The notes under the pieces are model-generated. The model searched no databases, was not told the DNA's origin, and saw nothing but the letters and a program-made list of their open reading frames with translations. Below, in pieces: positions 1-7,915 of a stretch of DNA of 64,000 nucleotides. Origin of the DNA: Nonomuraea roseoviolacea subsp. carminata (lineage in GTDB: Bacteria; Actinomycetota; Actinomycetes; Streptosporangiales; Streptosporangiaceae); NCBI RefSeq assembly GCF_024172185.1, contig NZ_JAMZEC010000001.1, positions 2,790,001 to 2,854,000 of the forward strand. The letters run 5' to 3'. Numbering within the stretch: the stretch's first letter is position 1; each line of letters opens with the position of its first letter. The translations under genes and the position numbers were made by a program.

Positions 1-359
1 CCGTCGTCGGTGAAGCGGAGCCGGTGGTGGGGCCCTGGCGGCAGCGGTTCGACTCCTTCGCCTCCGCCGGAGTTCCCACGCCCGCCGAGCCGTTCCGCGC
101 GCTGACCGAGGCCGTCGTGGCGCGATGGCCCGAAGCGCCGCCCTACGGCGGGCAGTTCGCGGAGGTCGTCCCGCATCTGACCGTCGCCCACGGCCGGCAG
201 GGGCACGTGCTCGACGAGGTGGAAGCGGCGCTGACCGCACGTCTGCCGGTGAGCGCCGACGTCACGTCCGTCAGCCTCTTCGTCAGCGACGGCGACCGGT
301 GGCATCGGCGCGCCGCGTTCCCCCTGCTGGGCGCCAGGCACGACGCTATGGGCGCTTGA
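1..359 (+). CDS. 2'-5' RNA ligase family protein, 3' part only
   Basis: C-terminal part of a 2H phosphoesterase-like protein; the reading frame is open to the left edge, so the start lies outside the window. The visible piece contains VVPHLTVAHG, the second H-x-T motif typical of the 2'-5' RNA ligase/cyclic phosphodiesterase fold, where the two histidines act on 2',3'-cyclic or 2'-5' phosphodiester bonds in RNA or nucleotides. The first H-x-T motif would be upstream and cannot be checked. Its stop overlaps the 3' end of the convergent flavoprotein gene by 14 bases. Family placement rests on one motif and the surrounding hydrophobic pattern. Confidence 0.7.
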   Translation, partial: VVGEAEPVVGPWRQRFDSFASAGVPTPAEPFRALTEAVVARWPEAPPYGGQFAEVVPHLTVAHGRQGHVLDEVEAALTARLPVSADVTSVSLFVSDGDRWHRRAAFPLLGARHDAMGA

Positions 360-852
360 GGCGGTGCAGGCCCTGGCCGGGGCGCCACAGGTCGATGACC
401 ATGGAGGGTCCCTCGATGTGCGTCAGCACGACCTCGCGGATGTCCGCCCTGAAGAAATGGGAGTCGGGGAACGCATCGCGGTCGAAGCCGCGCGCGGCCA
501 GCATCGGCGCGATCCGGTCGCGGTCGGTCACCTCGACCGCGTACCCGGACAGCTTCGTGTCACCTGACTTCGTGTCACCCGACGAGGCGGCGGAGTCGTC
601 GGCGCCGAGGATCACCGGAGGGCCGTGCAGGGCGAAGCGGGGATCACGCCGCAGGTCAAGGGCCTTCAGGGCGCCGGGCATCGACCCGAACCACAGGTCG
701 TCGCCGACGATGTACGCCTCGATGCCGCTGACCCGCGGCGAACCGTCCTTGCGCAGTGTCGCGATGGTCTTGTGCTTGTGCGACTCGAACGACTCCCGGA
801 CCCGGGCGGCGAACTCCGGCGCCGCGTCGGTGACTTCACGCCAGTCGGCCAT
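346..852 (-). CDS. pyridoxamine 5'-phosphate oxidase-like (PNPOx-like) flavoprotein
   Basis: About 168 residues with the split-barrel flavin-binding pattern: an N-terminal helix, then TIATLRKDGSPRVSG, then LWFGSMPGALKALDLRRDPRFALHG, which is the usual strand-loop-helix order of the PNPOx-like/F420-binding family. Members bind FMN or F420 and are often of unknown substrate. I chose ATG 852 (MADWREV) because GGGAG lies at proper distance; an in-frame ATG at 867 has no ribosome site. Residues 92-105 contain an imperfect SGDTK repeat. Stand-alone gene, convergent with the left-edge ligase gene. Confidence 0.8.
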   Translation of the reverse strand: MADWREVTDAAPEFAARVRESFESHKHKTIATLRKDGSPRVSGIEAYIVGDDLWFGSMPGALKALDLRRDPRFALHGPPVILGADDSAASSGDTKSGDTKLSGYAVEVTDRDRIAPMLAARGFDRDAFPDSHFFRADIREVVLTHIEGPSMVIDLWRPGQGLHRLKRP

Positions 853-937
853 GCGGTCTCCCGTCATACGATCTTGGGCAACCGGCTCAGCCTGTCATAC
901 GGGACCGACAAAGAAGCGTCGGCGGACCAGCCGGCGG

Positions 938-1777
938 TCAGCGCCACCAGTCGTCGAGCGGGGTGACCGGGACGGTCCGCTTGTGCCGGGTCGCGAGGTA
1001 GACCGACTCCACCTTCGCCGCCAGGTCCGGCGTGACGTCGACGCCCTCCAGATAGTCGTCGATCTGCGCGTACGTCAGCCCGAGAGCCACCTCGTCCGGC
1101 AGCGCCGGCCGGTCGTCCTCCAGGTCGGCGGTCGGCACCTTCTCCCAGACGCTCGGCGGCGCGCCCAGCTCCTGCAGCAGGGCCGCGCCTTGGCGCTTGG
1201 TCAGCCCGGTCAGCGGCGTGACGTCGGCGCCGCCGTCACCGTACTTGGTGAAGAAGCCGGTCACGGCCTCGGCCGCGTGGTCGGTGCCCACGACGAGCAT
1301 GCCGAGCTGCCCGGCGATCGAGTACTGGATCACCATGCGTTCCCGGGCCTTGATGTTGCCGCGCACGAAGTCCCGCAGGTGGGGCTCGCCACCCAGCAGC
1401 TCCCGCAGGCCGAGCGCCGTCTCGGCGCCGGCGGCGTCGGCGCTCGGCTTGACGTTCACCGTGATCGACCGGTCGGGCCGGATGAACTCCAGCGCGATCT
1501 GCGCGTCGTGCTCGTCGGCCTGCACGCCGTACGGCAGCCGCACCGCGACGAAGGTGGCCTCGTGCCCCTCGGCGCGCAGCTCCTCGCCGGCGAGCTGGCA
1601 CAGCCTGCCGGTCAGCGTGCTGTCCTGGCCGCCGCTGATCCCGAGCACGAAGCCCTTGGCCGGGGTCGATCGCAGGTAGTCCTTGAGGAAGTCGACGCGT
1701 CGCCGGATCTCCTCTTTGGGGACGATGGTCGCCTTGACGCCAAGCTCGGCGAGGATCTGCTGCCGTAGGTTCGCCAT
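938..1777 (-). CDS. nadE: ammonia-dependent NAD+ synthetase
   Basis: Converts deamido-NAD+ to NAD+ with ATP and ammonia. About 279 residues, the normal size of the short ammonia-dependent form. The PP-loop [14 protein letters not shown] near residue 44, [27 protein letters not shown] (deamido-NAD and ATP contacts) and the terminal [16 protein letters not shown] are all intact. No glutaminase domain is present, so ammonia must come from elsewhere. Start ATG 1777 (MANLRQQ) gives the usual N-terminus; an upstream in-frame extension to 1840 looks non-coding. No clear Shine-Dalgarno is seen. A direct repeat GTACTGTACTGAC at 1782-1794 just upstream could be a promoter or operator element; this is a guess. 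Confidence 0.95.
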   Translation of the reverse strand: MANLRQQILAELGVKATIVPKEEIRRRVDFLKDYLRSTPAKGFVLGISGGQDSTLTGRLCQLAGEELRAEGHEATFVAVRLPYGVQADEHDAQIALEFIRPDRSITVNVKPSADAAGAETALGLRELLGGEPHLRDFVRGNIKARERMVIQYSIAGQLGMLVVGTDHAAEAVTGFFTKYGDGGADVTPLTGLTKRQGAALLQELGAPPSVWEKVPTADLEDDRPALPDEVALGLTYAQIDDYLEGVDVTPDLAAKVESVYLATRHKRTVPVTPLDDWWR

Positions 1778-1844
1778 CCACGTACTGTACTGACCGAAAT
1801 TCGGCTGGTTCGGGCCGGGGGCCGCGAAGAACGCGGCCACACCG

Positions 1845-2093
1845 TCACCGGCGGGCGTTCCTCCGTCGCGCGTACCTGGATTTCATCCACGACAGCCGCT
1901 CCACGCGAGCCTGCTCCTCGTCACAGCACTCGCACCGGATGTCCAGCTCGATCCGGTCGAGGACCTCCGGGCCCTCCTCGGCGACCATGCGCCGCACCCA
2001 GGCGCCGTACACGCGCGCCAGCCGGTGGCGCCGCCTGCCGAAGCGGGCGAAGTACTGGACGACGACGGCGTCGTTCTCCACGTCCGCGCTCAA
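1845..2093 (-). CDS. small hypothetical protein with CxCC motif
   Basis: 82 residues, basic N-terminal half ([19 protein letters not shown]) and an acidic/cysteine segment [16 protein letters not shown], ending in an Arg-rich tail. Start is TTG 2093, supported by AAAGGAG five bases upstream. It begins 13 bases after the stop of the RibD-type reductase and is followed by nadE, so co-transcription is likely. The three close cysteines could hold a metal or disulfide, but I do not recognise the family. Confidence 0.6.
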   Translation of the reverse strand: MSADVENDAVVVQYFARFGRRRHRLARVYGAWVRRMVAEEGPEVLDRIELDIRCECCDEEQARVERLSWMKSRYARRRNARR

Positions 2094-2106
2094 GTCGCTC
2101 CTTTGG

Positions 2107-2652
2107 TCAGCCGGCGTCCGGCACGTAGGTCAGGTTGAGCACCCCCGTCTGGAACGTCTCGGACTTGACCAGCTTCAGCGGGTGGGTCGGAGTGTCCTCG
2201 AACAGCCGCTGCCCGCGCCCGACGGCGATCGGGTGGACCAGCAGGTTCAGCTCGTCGAGCAGCCCGTTGGCCAGCAGCCACCGCACGGTCGTCGCGGACC
2301 CGGACATCTGGATGTCGCCGTCGGTCCGCTTCTTGAGGTCGCGCAGCCGCGCCGCGACGTCGCCGTTGACGACGGTGGTGTTGTTCCAGTCCGCCTTCTC
2401 CATGGTGTTCGACACGACGTACTTGCGCATGTCGTTGAAGGCCCGGGCGACGTCCTGGTCGTCCTGCGTCGTCGTCCAGTACGCGGCCCACTCGTCGTAC
2501 AACCTGCGTCCCATGAGCATCGCCGCCGCGCTCCGCATGCCCTCCTCGACCACGGCCCCCATCTCGTCGTTCCAGTACGGGAAGTGCCACTTGTCCGGCG
2601 ACTCCACCACGCCGTCCACCGAAATGAAGAAGTTCGAAATGATCTTAGCCAT
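2107..2652 (-). CDS. dihydrofolate reductase family protein (RibD C-terminal-like)
   Basis: 181 residues matching the RibD C-terminal/DHFR-like fold: MAKIISNFFISVDGVVESPDKW (first strand and S-x-D-G), MLMGRRLYDEWAAYW (the MGRxTYE-type motif), IQMSGSATTVRWLLANGLLDELNLLVHPIAVGRGQRLF (nucleotide-binding G-S and VGxGxxLF). Such proteins are probable NAD(P)H-dependent reductases of unknown substrate and are not the main folate enzyme. Downstream is the small CxCC protein; upstream is the AraC regulator, same strand with 55 bases between, so it may be controlled by it. Confidence 0.85.
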   Translation of the reverse strand: MAKIISNFFISVDGVVESPDKWHFPYWNDEMGAVVEEGMRSAAAMLMGRRLYDEWAAYWTTTQDDQDVARAFNDMRKYVVSNTMEKADWNNTTVVNGDVAARLRDLKKRTDGDIQMSGSATTVRWLLANGLLDELNLLVHPIAVGRGQRLFEDTPTHPLKLVKSETFQTGVLNLTYVPDAG

Positions 2653-2707
2653 CGCTCTGCTCCTCGCTCGCCGGGATGATGGTGAGAGGCTAGGCGGGAT
2701 CGGACGC

Positions 2708-3409
2708 TCAGGTCTTGTACAGAAGCGACAGCGGCTCCGCCGCGTCGGGATCCTTCAGGCGGGTGGCGGTGCGGCCGATGTAGCGGGTCAACGACCTCGC
2801 CAGATGCGGCTGGTCGTAGTACCCGAGCCGGTGGATCACGTCCTGGATCGGCACGCCCTCCTGGATCAGGAGCGCCGCCTGCCTGGTCCGGTCGATCTGC
2901 CGGACGGCGCCGCGGGTGAGTCCGGTCGCGGCCACGAAACGCCGCTGGAGGGTGCGTTCGGACACGTCCGGCGACGCGTCGTGGAGGGCGGCGGCGACGA
3001 CCGGATCGCGGTCCACGATGCCCTCGCGCACCAGTCGCCGCACGAAGGTCTCGGCGTTCTCGTAGTCGGGGAGGCGCCAGGACGAGCCCTTCAACCAGAA
3101 CGACCTGGGCGTCACATCGGGAATCTCCGCGGAACCGTCGACGAGCCCGCTGACCGGCAGATGCGGCATGTAGGTGCCGAGCGAGAAAAGGATGCCGAAG
3201 AACGTGGCGCCCTCGGGAACGGGGGCCTGGCTCGCCTTCGACTCGGGGCCGAGAACGGCCACGCTGACCTTGCCGCGGTGCTGCCAGAAGACCAGATCCC
3301 AATGCGCCGCCGCGATCGACGTCATCCGGCTCACGTCGTGGCTGGTGCTGCGCCACACCCGCTCGACGTACGGCGAATCCGACGGTCGGCTCTCGACCTC
3401 CAGGCCCAT
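2708..3409 (-). CDS. AraC-family transcriptional regulator
   Basis: 233 residues. The C-terminal half has the AraC double helix-turn-helix: VSERTLQRRFVAATGLTRGAVRQIDRTRQAALLI, then VPIQDVIHRLGYYDQPHLARSLTRYIGRTATRL with the conserved G-Y-x-D-Q-P-H-L recognition helix. The N-terminal half is a DUF6597-like effector region (HWDLVFWQHRGKVSVAVLGPESKA) and its ligand is unknown. It lies upstream of the RibD-type reductase on the same strand, a plausible target. Start ATG 3409; no other start is better supported. Confidence 0.9.
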   Translation of the reverse strand: MGLEVESRPSDSPYVERVWRSTSHDVSRMTSIAAAHWDLVFWQHRGKVSVAVLGPESKASQAPVPEGATFFGILFSLGTYMPHLPVSGLVDGSAEIPDVTPRSFWLKGSSWRLPDYENAETFVRRLVREGIVDRDPVVAAALHDASPDVSERTLQRRFVAATGLTRGAVRQIDRTRQAALLIQEGVPIQDVIHRLGYYDQPHLARSLTRYIGRTATRLKDPDAAEPLSLLYKT

Positions 3410-3543
3410 CCGCGTCGTTCCCCTCGGCTCCGCCGGCTTTGGCCGACTTTCTCATGATGCAGGAGAGACCACGGGACCGAGCACTGGGCGAGCGATCGGG
3501 ATGACAAACCCAGGTCTGATGTCCCGCCCCGAGATATCAAACC

Positions 3544-4971
3544 GTGGTCCGACGCGCCACGCCGGCCCTTTCCAGCATCGTGAACGGCATGTTGAAGTCT
3601 CTCGCGATGGCCCTGGTCCTGGTGAGCTCCGGAGGCGGGGCGCACGCCCAGCGCGCCGCCGACGCCCTCGACTGGAGCGCCTGCCCCCATGACACGATCG
3701 GCATGAGGTGCGCCGACCTCCAGGTCCCCGTCGACTGGAAGGACCCCGACGGCCGCAAGATCACCCTCAAGCTGGGCCGGCTGGCCGCCACCGGCACGTC
3801 GGAGGGCGTCGCCCTGGTCGCCTACGGCGGGCCGGGCGCCCCCGGCATCGCCCTCACCCAGTCGCTGCCGAGCTGGTGGACGGACCTGCGCAAACGCATG
3901 GACGTCGTCACCTGGGACACCCGCGGCTACGGCGCGCAGTTCCGCGGCCTCAGCACCGGCCTGCCCTGCCTGTGGACCCGCACCCCGATCCCCGACTTCC
4001 CGCGCGACGACGCCGACCTCGGCCGGCTGTCCGACACCAACCGCGGTCAGGCGGAGGTCTGCCGCCAGGCCGACCCCGCGCTCTTCGCCAACATGAGCTC
4101 GGCCGACCACGCGCGCGACATGGAGGCCATCAGGAAGGCCCTCGGCGGCGCCAAGCTCAACTACTACGGCGCCTCCTACGCCGGCTTCTACGGCCAGGCC
4201 TACGCCCGCCTCTTCCCCGACCAGGTGCGCACCATGGTCCTCGACGGCACCTGGAACCACAGCCCCGCCGACTGGAACCACGAGCTGGAGGAGATGGCCA
4301 AGGGCAACGAACGGTTCCTGACCCGCTTCTTCGACTGGTGCGCCGCCAACGGCTGCAAGGACATCCCCGGCACCTGGCGGGCCCTGGTGGCCAGAGCCGA
4401 TCACACCCCCGTCCCCGCCACGAAGAACGTCGCCTACACGGGCCGCGACCTGCAAGCCCTCGCCATCGCGTCGGCCCGGCAGGGCAAGACCGCCTGGCCG
4501 GCGCTGGCCCGGTCCATCCGCCAGGCCCACGCCGGCGACGCCTCCGCCTTCGTCCCCGCCCGTGGCGCCCGCTTCCCCGACCAGGCCACCGGCGTGACCG
4601 AGTGCACCGACTGGCCCCGCCCCGCCGACCTCAAGGAGCTCGACGCGACCGTCACGCGCCTGCGGAAGGTCGCCCCCGACGCGGGCACGGCCGGCACCAT
4701 CGCGACCGGCACCCTGCAGTGCATCGGCTGGCCGGTGCCGGTCACCAACCCGCCCACCCCGCTCCCCAAGACGCTTCCGCCCCTGCTCGGCGCCGGCGCC
4801 TGGGGCGAGTCGGACGCCGTCGCCAGAGCGATCGGCCAGGTGCCGGGCAGCGTCACGATCGCCCATGACGGCCCCGGCCACACCCTCTACGGCGACAACC
4901 CCTGCGCCCGCGACCACATCAACCGCTATCTCACCGAAAAGACCCTCCCACCGAAGAGCACGACGTGCTGA
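3544..4971 (+). CDS. secreted alpha/beta hydrolase, tripeptidyl-aminopeptidase-like
   Basis: 475 residues. An N-terminal Arg pair followed by a hydrophobic stretch ending in GGGAHA is a signal peptide, so the enzyme is probably exported. The order then follows the SlpD/tripeptidyl aminopeptidase family: CADLQVPVDWKDPDG, VAYGGPGAPG (oxyanion loop), WDTRGYG, nucleophile region NYYGASYAGFYGQAYA, and C-terminal GPGHTLYGDNPC carrying the catalytic His. Known members release N-terminal tripeptides or prolyl residues from peptides. Oddity: the usual GxSYG elbow reads GASYAG, with Ala in place of the second Gly, and the usual acidic D-P-x-T-P motif is not obvious (GESDAVARA instead), so activity needs proof. 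Start is GTG 3544 or ATG 3589. Confidence 0.85.
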   Translation: MVRRATPALSSIVNGMLKSLAMALVLVSSGGGAHAQRAADALDWSACPHDTIGMRCADLQVPVDWKDPDGRKITLKLGRLAATGTSEGVALVAYGGPGAPGIALTQSLPSWWTDLRKRMDVVTWDTRGYGAQFRGLSTGLPCLWTRTPIPDFPRDDADLGRLSDTNRGQAEVCRQADPALFANMSSADHARDMEAIRKALGGAKLNYYGASYAGFYGQAYARLFPDQVRTMVLDGTWNHSPADWNHELEEMAKGNERFLTRFFDWCAANGCKDIPGTWRALVARADHTPVPATKNVAYTGRDLQALAIASARQGKTAWPALARSIRQAHAGDASAFVPARGARFPDQATGVTECTDWPRPADLKELDATVTRLRKVAPDAGTAGTIATGTLQCIGWPVPVTNPPTPLPKTLPPLLGAGAWGESDAVARAIGQVPGSVTIAHDGPGHTLYGDNPCARDHINRYLTEKTLPPKSTTC

Positions 4972-5062
4972 CCCCCGGCGTCACCTGCGACCTGGGCCTG
5001 CGCTCCGCGACGTGCCGCCTCCTGCTCCGCGCGGCCCACGGTGCCGCCCTTCTCGCCGCAGG

Positions 5063-6094
5063 TCACCGAGCGCTGACCGGATCACCCACCCGGATCCGGC
5101 CCAACTCCAAGGGCACCAGGCGGATGCCGAACCAGGTCTTGCCGTCCCACTTGCGGTGCCTGGCCAGGGTTCGGAGCGGCTCCTTGCCCTTGACCTGGGT
5201 CTCCGGATCGATCGTGGTCACCGCGCACCGGTCGCAGAGCTCCGAGACGCGGAAGGGGACCGTGCCGATCCGCACCTCGCTCCAGCGGTCCTCCGCGAAC
5301 GCCTCCGCGCCCTCGATGATCACGCTGGGACGGAACCGCACCCGCGACAACCGCGCCGGCACGCCCGCATCCCGCACCGCCCCGCCGCCTGCGAAGCTGA
5401 CCTCGCCAGGGACAACAGAGCCGCTCCCACCGCGCTCAGACCTGCCCGCCCCACCCCCTCCGGGAAATGCGGCCTCGTCCCGCCCGAACCCGGACTCCCC
5501 TTGCACGAACCCGGACTCCCCTTGCACGAACGGGGAGTCGCTTCGCCCGAAGGCGGACTGGCCGAGGACGGGCGCCTCCTCACCGTGGAGGGCCGCCTCC
5601 TCGGCCAACCACTCGTCCAGGGCGCGTGCCGACGACTCCGAGATGAGCAGGAGCGGCGCGTCCCACGCGAAACTGACCACCTCACCGGGCAACCCGCCGT
5701 GCGCGGGGTCGATGGACCGCCGCCCGGGGTCGTCCAGCCACACCAACCTGGCCGGGCGGCCGAGCAGTTCGGTGCACCAGGCGTGCGCCGGGTCGTCGGC
5801 GAGCACCGCCCGGTCCAGGCCGGAGAAGCCGACCGGCGTGGTCGGCCCCGTGGCGGGTGGCACGGTGAGGTGCTCCATCCCTCGTGCCGCGAGGCGCAGA
5901 CCGCCCTCGGGGGTGGAGTCCGCGGCGACGGAAGCCAGCCGGGGGAACTCGCCCAGCCACAAGTTGTCGCCCCGCTCGTCGACGACCGCCCACCGGCGGT
6001 CGCCCTCCAACCCCCAGGGGTGAACGACCGCCTCCGCCAGCGAGCGACCTTTACCGGATTTGAGGGGATAAATCATGATTTGATCAAGAAACAT
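5063..6094 (-). CDS. MOSC domain protein (YcbX/mARC-like) with low-complexity insert
   Basis: 343 residues. N-terminal MOSC beta-barrel (MIYPLKSGKGRSLAEA, HPWGLEGDRRWAVVDE) and C-terminal MOSC domain with CDRCAVTTIDPETQVKGKEPLRTL, whose cysteine is the expected molybdenum ligand; it ends in WFGIRLVPLELGRIRVGDPV. Relatives bind the molybdenum cofactor and reduce N-hydroxylated compounds or move sulfur. Between ALDEWLAEEAAL (about residue 166) and RFRPSVIIEGAEAF (about 250), where relatives have a short loop, there is an insert of about 70 residues rich in Gly/Ser/Phe/Glu, with repeats of the GESGFVQ type. The insert comes from a 21-bp tandem repeat and probably forms a disordered loop. Confidence 0.88.
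   Translation of the reverse strand: MFLDQIMIYPLKSGKGRSLAEAVVHPWGLEGDRRWAVVDERGDNLWLGEFPRLASVAADSTPEGGLRLAARGMEHLTVPPATGPTTPVGFSGLDRAVLADDPAHAWCTELLGRPARLVWLDDPGRRSIDPAHGGLPGEVVSFAWDAPLLLISESSARALDEWLAEEAALHGEEAPVLGQSAFGRSDSPFVQGESGFVQGESGFGRDEAAFPGGGGAGRSERGGSGSVVPGEVSFAGGGAVRDAGVPARLSRVRFRPSVIIEGAEAFAEDRWSEVRIGTVPFRVSELCDRCAVTTIDPETQVKGKEPLRTLARHRKWDGKTWFGIRLVPLELGRIRVGDPVSAR
5478..5540. repeat. 21-bp tandem repeat inside the MOSC gene
   Basis: Three adjacent units (5478-5498, 5499-5519, 5520-5540); the second and third begin CCTTGCACGAAC. The period is a whole number of codons, so on the minus strand it expands a G-E-S-G-F-V-Q heptapeptide without breaking the frame. The last unit has diverged (CGGGGAGTCG). 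Confidence 0.85.
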
Positions 6095-6198
6095 GGCTGC
6101 AGCTTATGCGACACGACAATCTCCGCATATAGATAAATAGCCGAAATAGCTTATATCTACATGGATGAGAGATTTATCAGCAGCCATATAGCCGAATA
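6095..6198. promoter_or_regulatory. AT-rich island with inverted repeat upstream of the MOSC gene
   Basis: A stretch far richer in A+T than the rest of the window, directly upstream of the MOSC start and just past the 3' end of the glycosylase-ADP-ribosyltransferase gene. TAGATA (6130-6135) and TATCTA (6154-6159) form perfect 6-bp arms separated by 18 bases. CATATAG and TAGCCGA also recur around 6126-6143 and 6185-6195. It could hold the MOSC promoter and an operator, or mark a boundary of imported DNA. No binding protein can be named. Confidence 0.45.
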
Positions 6199-6298
6199 AT
6201 GCGCCTTCACCCCGGCACGCACACCACACCCCGCCCACCTAGGGCGCACCACCCGACCAGGAGCGTCTCCGCGCACCATGACCACCCCCGACACGCGC

Positions 6299-7915
6299 TC
6301 ACGCCACCAGGTGCTGCTCTTCCAGCTCCGCGAGCCTCACGGTGCACAGGCCGCCGCGTTCGACCTTCACATCCGTCACCTTGAGCTGCGTACCGGGAGC
6401 GAGGATGTACTCCTCCTCCCCGGTGAACGCCGAGAACCTGCGGATGCCCACGGCCCTCGCCGGCAGCACCTCGAAGAGGGTCCGCTTGCCGCGGCGGCCG
6501 AGGAACGCCTGGGCCACGCCGAGCTCCGACGTGCACGAGGAGACGCCCCACCACGTCACGGTCCGGCCGAGCGGGTACTGCGCCCGCAGGTCCAGCGACA
6601 CCCCGCGCCACAGCGGCTCCTTGCGGACCGGCAGACGCGACACCGCCGAGAACAGCAGCCGCAGGTACGGCAGATACGGGACGACCTGGCCACGGTCCGG
6701 GTTGCGGAGGGTCGCGTTGATCTGCCGGTAGAACGCCGACTCGCAGGTATAGAGGTAGAGCGCCGCGATCTCGTCGGCGGTCAGCTCGCCGGGCGCGCCG
6801 GCCGCCTGCCTGACACCGAACTGGTGCGACTGTTCCGCGTGCCAGTCGAGTCCCGACAGCAGCTTGGCCACCGGGCGGATGGCCTCGCGGAAGTCCATGA
6901 GCGGGGTGTCGAACACCCCGGTGATCGCGGGAAGGACCAGTCCCTCGTCTTTGACGCTGGCCAGTCGTTCGAGGTAGAGCTTGTGCAATTCCATCGTGGA
7001 GGCGATGAACGCCCCCATCCGGTCGGCGGTGTCCGCGTCCGGGCCGCCGTCCTGGGCGGCCGGCTTGTTCCACCCCTTGCTGGGCAGCCAGTCGATCTCG
7101 TCGGCTCCGAGTTCCCTGAGCGCCTCGTTGACGGTGCCGAAGTGGTCGCCGTCGCAGAAGATGTCGCCCTGGGCCGCCGGGTTGGGGTGGTCGATGTGCC
7201 GTACTTCCACCTCGGGGTACTTCTGCTGGAGCCGGAGGACGACCTGCTTCAGGCTGCGGGCGTGCACCCCCCACCAGGCGAAGACCACGCCGCGGTCCTG
7301 TTCGTCCGCGTTCTGCTTGGCCCTGAGGATCTCCTCGACGATCTTCTCGACGACCGGCCGCCAGAACGCGGTGTGCTGGTCGGTGGCCATCGCCCCGTCG
7401 CCGCTGGCGGTGAGCGCGGCGTTCAGCAGCAGGACGCCCTGGGTGAGCATCGCCTGGAACCACTCCGGCGGCTGCACGGTGTCGTGCTGCTTCAGCAGGG
7501 CGCGGATGTCGGCGATGGGCGTCTTCTTGGGGATGCTGTGCTTCCACATCGCCGCGGCCTTGATGATGCAGCGGATGCTGATCACCCTGCCGAACTGGCT
7601 GTCCTTCCAGTCGTGGAAGGTGTTGTCGAACATGGCGATGCCGGTGGCGCTCTCGGCCCGGGGATACGGGTTCTGGCCGAAGACGACGACCTTCCATTTG
7701 TGCGGCGGGTTGGGCTTGAGCGCCTGGAAGGTCAGCTCCCGCACGGGGACGACCATCGGGCTGCGTCCCGGGCCGATGAAGGTCGCGGCGGCCGGCTGCG
7801 CCTCGATGACCGGCTGCAGCAGCGGCAACCACGGCTCGCCGCCACCGTTGAAGAGCTCGGTGAGGGCCAGGGGGTCGTTGGGGCCGGGCGGGGTGGAGGC
7901 GCTGCTGTCTCTCAT
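6299..7915 (-). CDS. UNG-like uracil-DNA glycosylase domain fused to ADP-ribosyltransferase
   Basis: 538 residues in two domains. Residues about 50-275 follow family-1 uracil-DNA glycosylase: VVVFGQNPYP (79-85; E. coli GQDPYH), GVLLLNAALT (160-169), GVVFAWWGVHA, HIDHPNPAAQ (240-249; HPSPLS) and HFGTVNEAL, ending in EIDW. The catalytic Asp of GQDPY is Asn here, as in motif I of MUG/TDG/SMUG1 glycosylases (GxNP). Residues about 375-538 form a mono-ADP-ribosyltransferase of the R-S-ExE class: ELTADEIAALYLYT, LWRGVS (R437), WWGVSSCTS (S459/S460), GEEEYILAPGTQLKV (E500, E502), all intact. Inferred role: the glycosylase fold finds a DNA lesion or modified base and the transferase uses NAD+ to mark DNA or a bound protein. 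Start 7915 has GGAG six bases upstream; reading back to 8101 gives an unlikely Pro/Arg-rich extension. Divergent from the macro-domain gene. Confidence 0.88.
   Translation of the reverse strand: MRDSSASTPPGPNDPLALTELFNGGGEPWLPLLQPVIEAQPAAATFIGPGRSPMVVPVRELTFQALKPNPPHKWKVVVFGQNPYPRAESATGIAMFDNTFHDWKDSQFGRVISIRCIIKAAAMWKHSIPKKTPIADIRALLKQHDTVQPPEWFQAMLTQGVLLLNAALTASGDGAMATDQHTAFWRPVVEKIVEEILRAKQNADEQDRGVVFAWWGVHARSLKQVVLRLQQKYPEVEVRHIDHPNPAAQGDIFCDGDHFGTVNEALRELGADEIDWLPSKGWNKPAAQDGGPDADTADRMGAFIASTMELHKLYLERLASVKDEGLVLPAITGVFDTPLMDFREAIRPVAKLLSGLDWHAEQSHQFGVRQAAGAPGELTADEIAALYLYTCESAFYRQINATLRNPDRGQVVPYLPYLRLLFSAVSRLPVRKEPLWRGVSLDLRAQYPLGRTVTWWGVSSCTSELGVAQAFLGRRGKRTLFEVLPARAVGIRRFSAFTGEEEYILAPGTQLKVTDVKVERGGLCTVRLAELEEQHLVA

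Noticed and set aside
3331..4917. Long minus-strand open frame antisense to the secreted hydrolase
   Set aside because: Product is Gly/Ala/Val-rich without domains; the plus-strand hydrolase has clear motifs.
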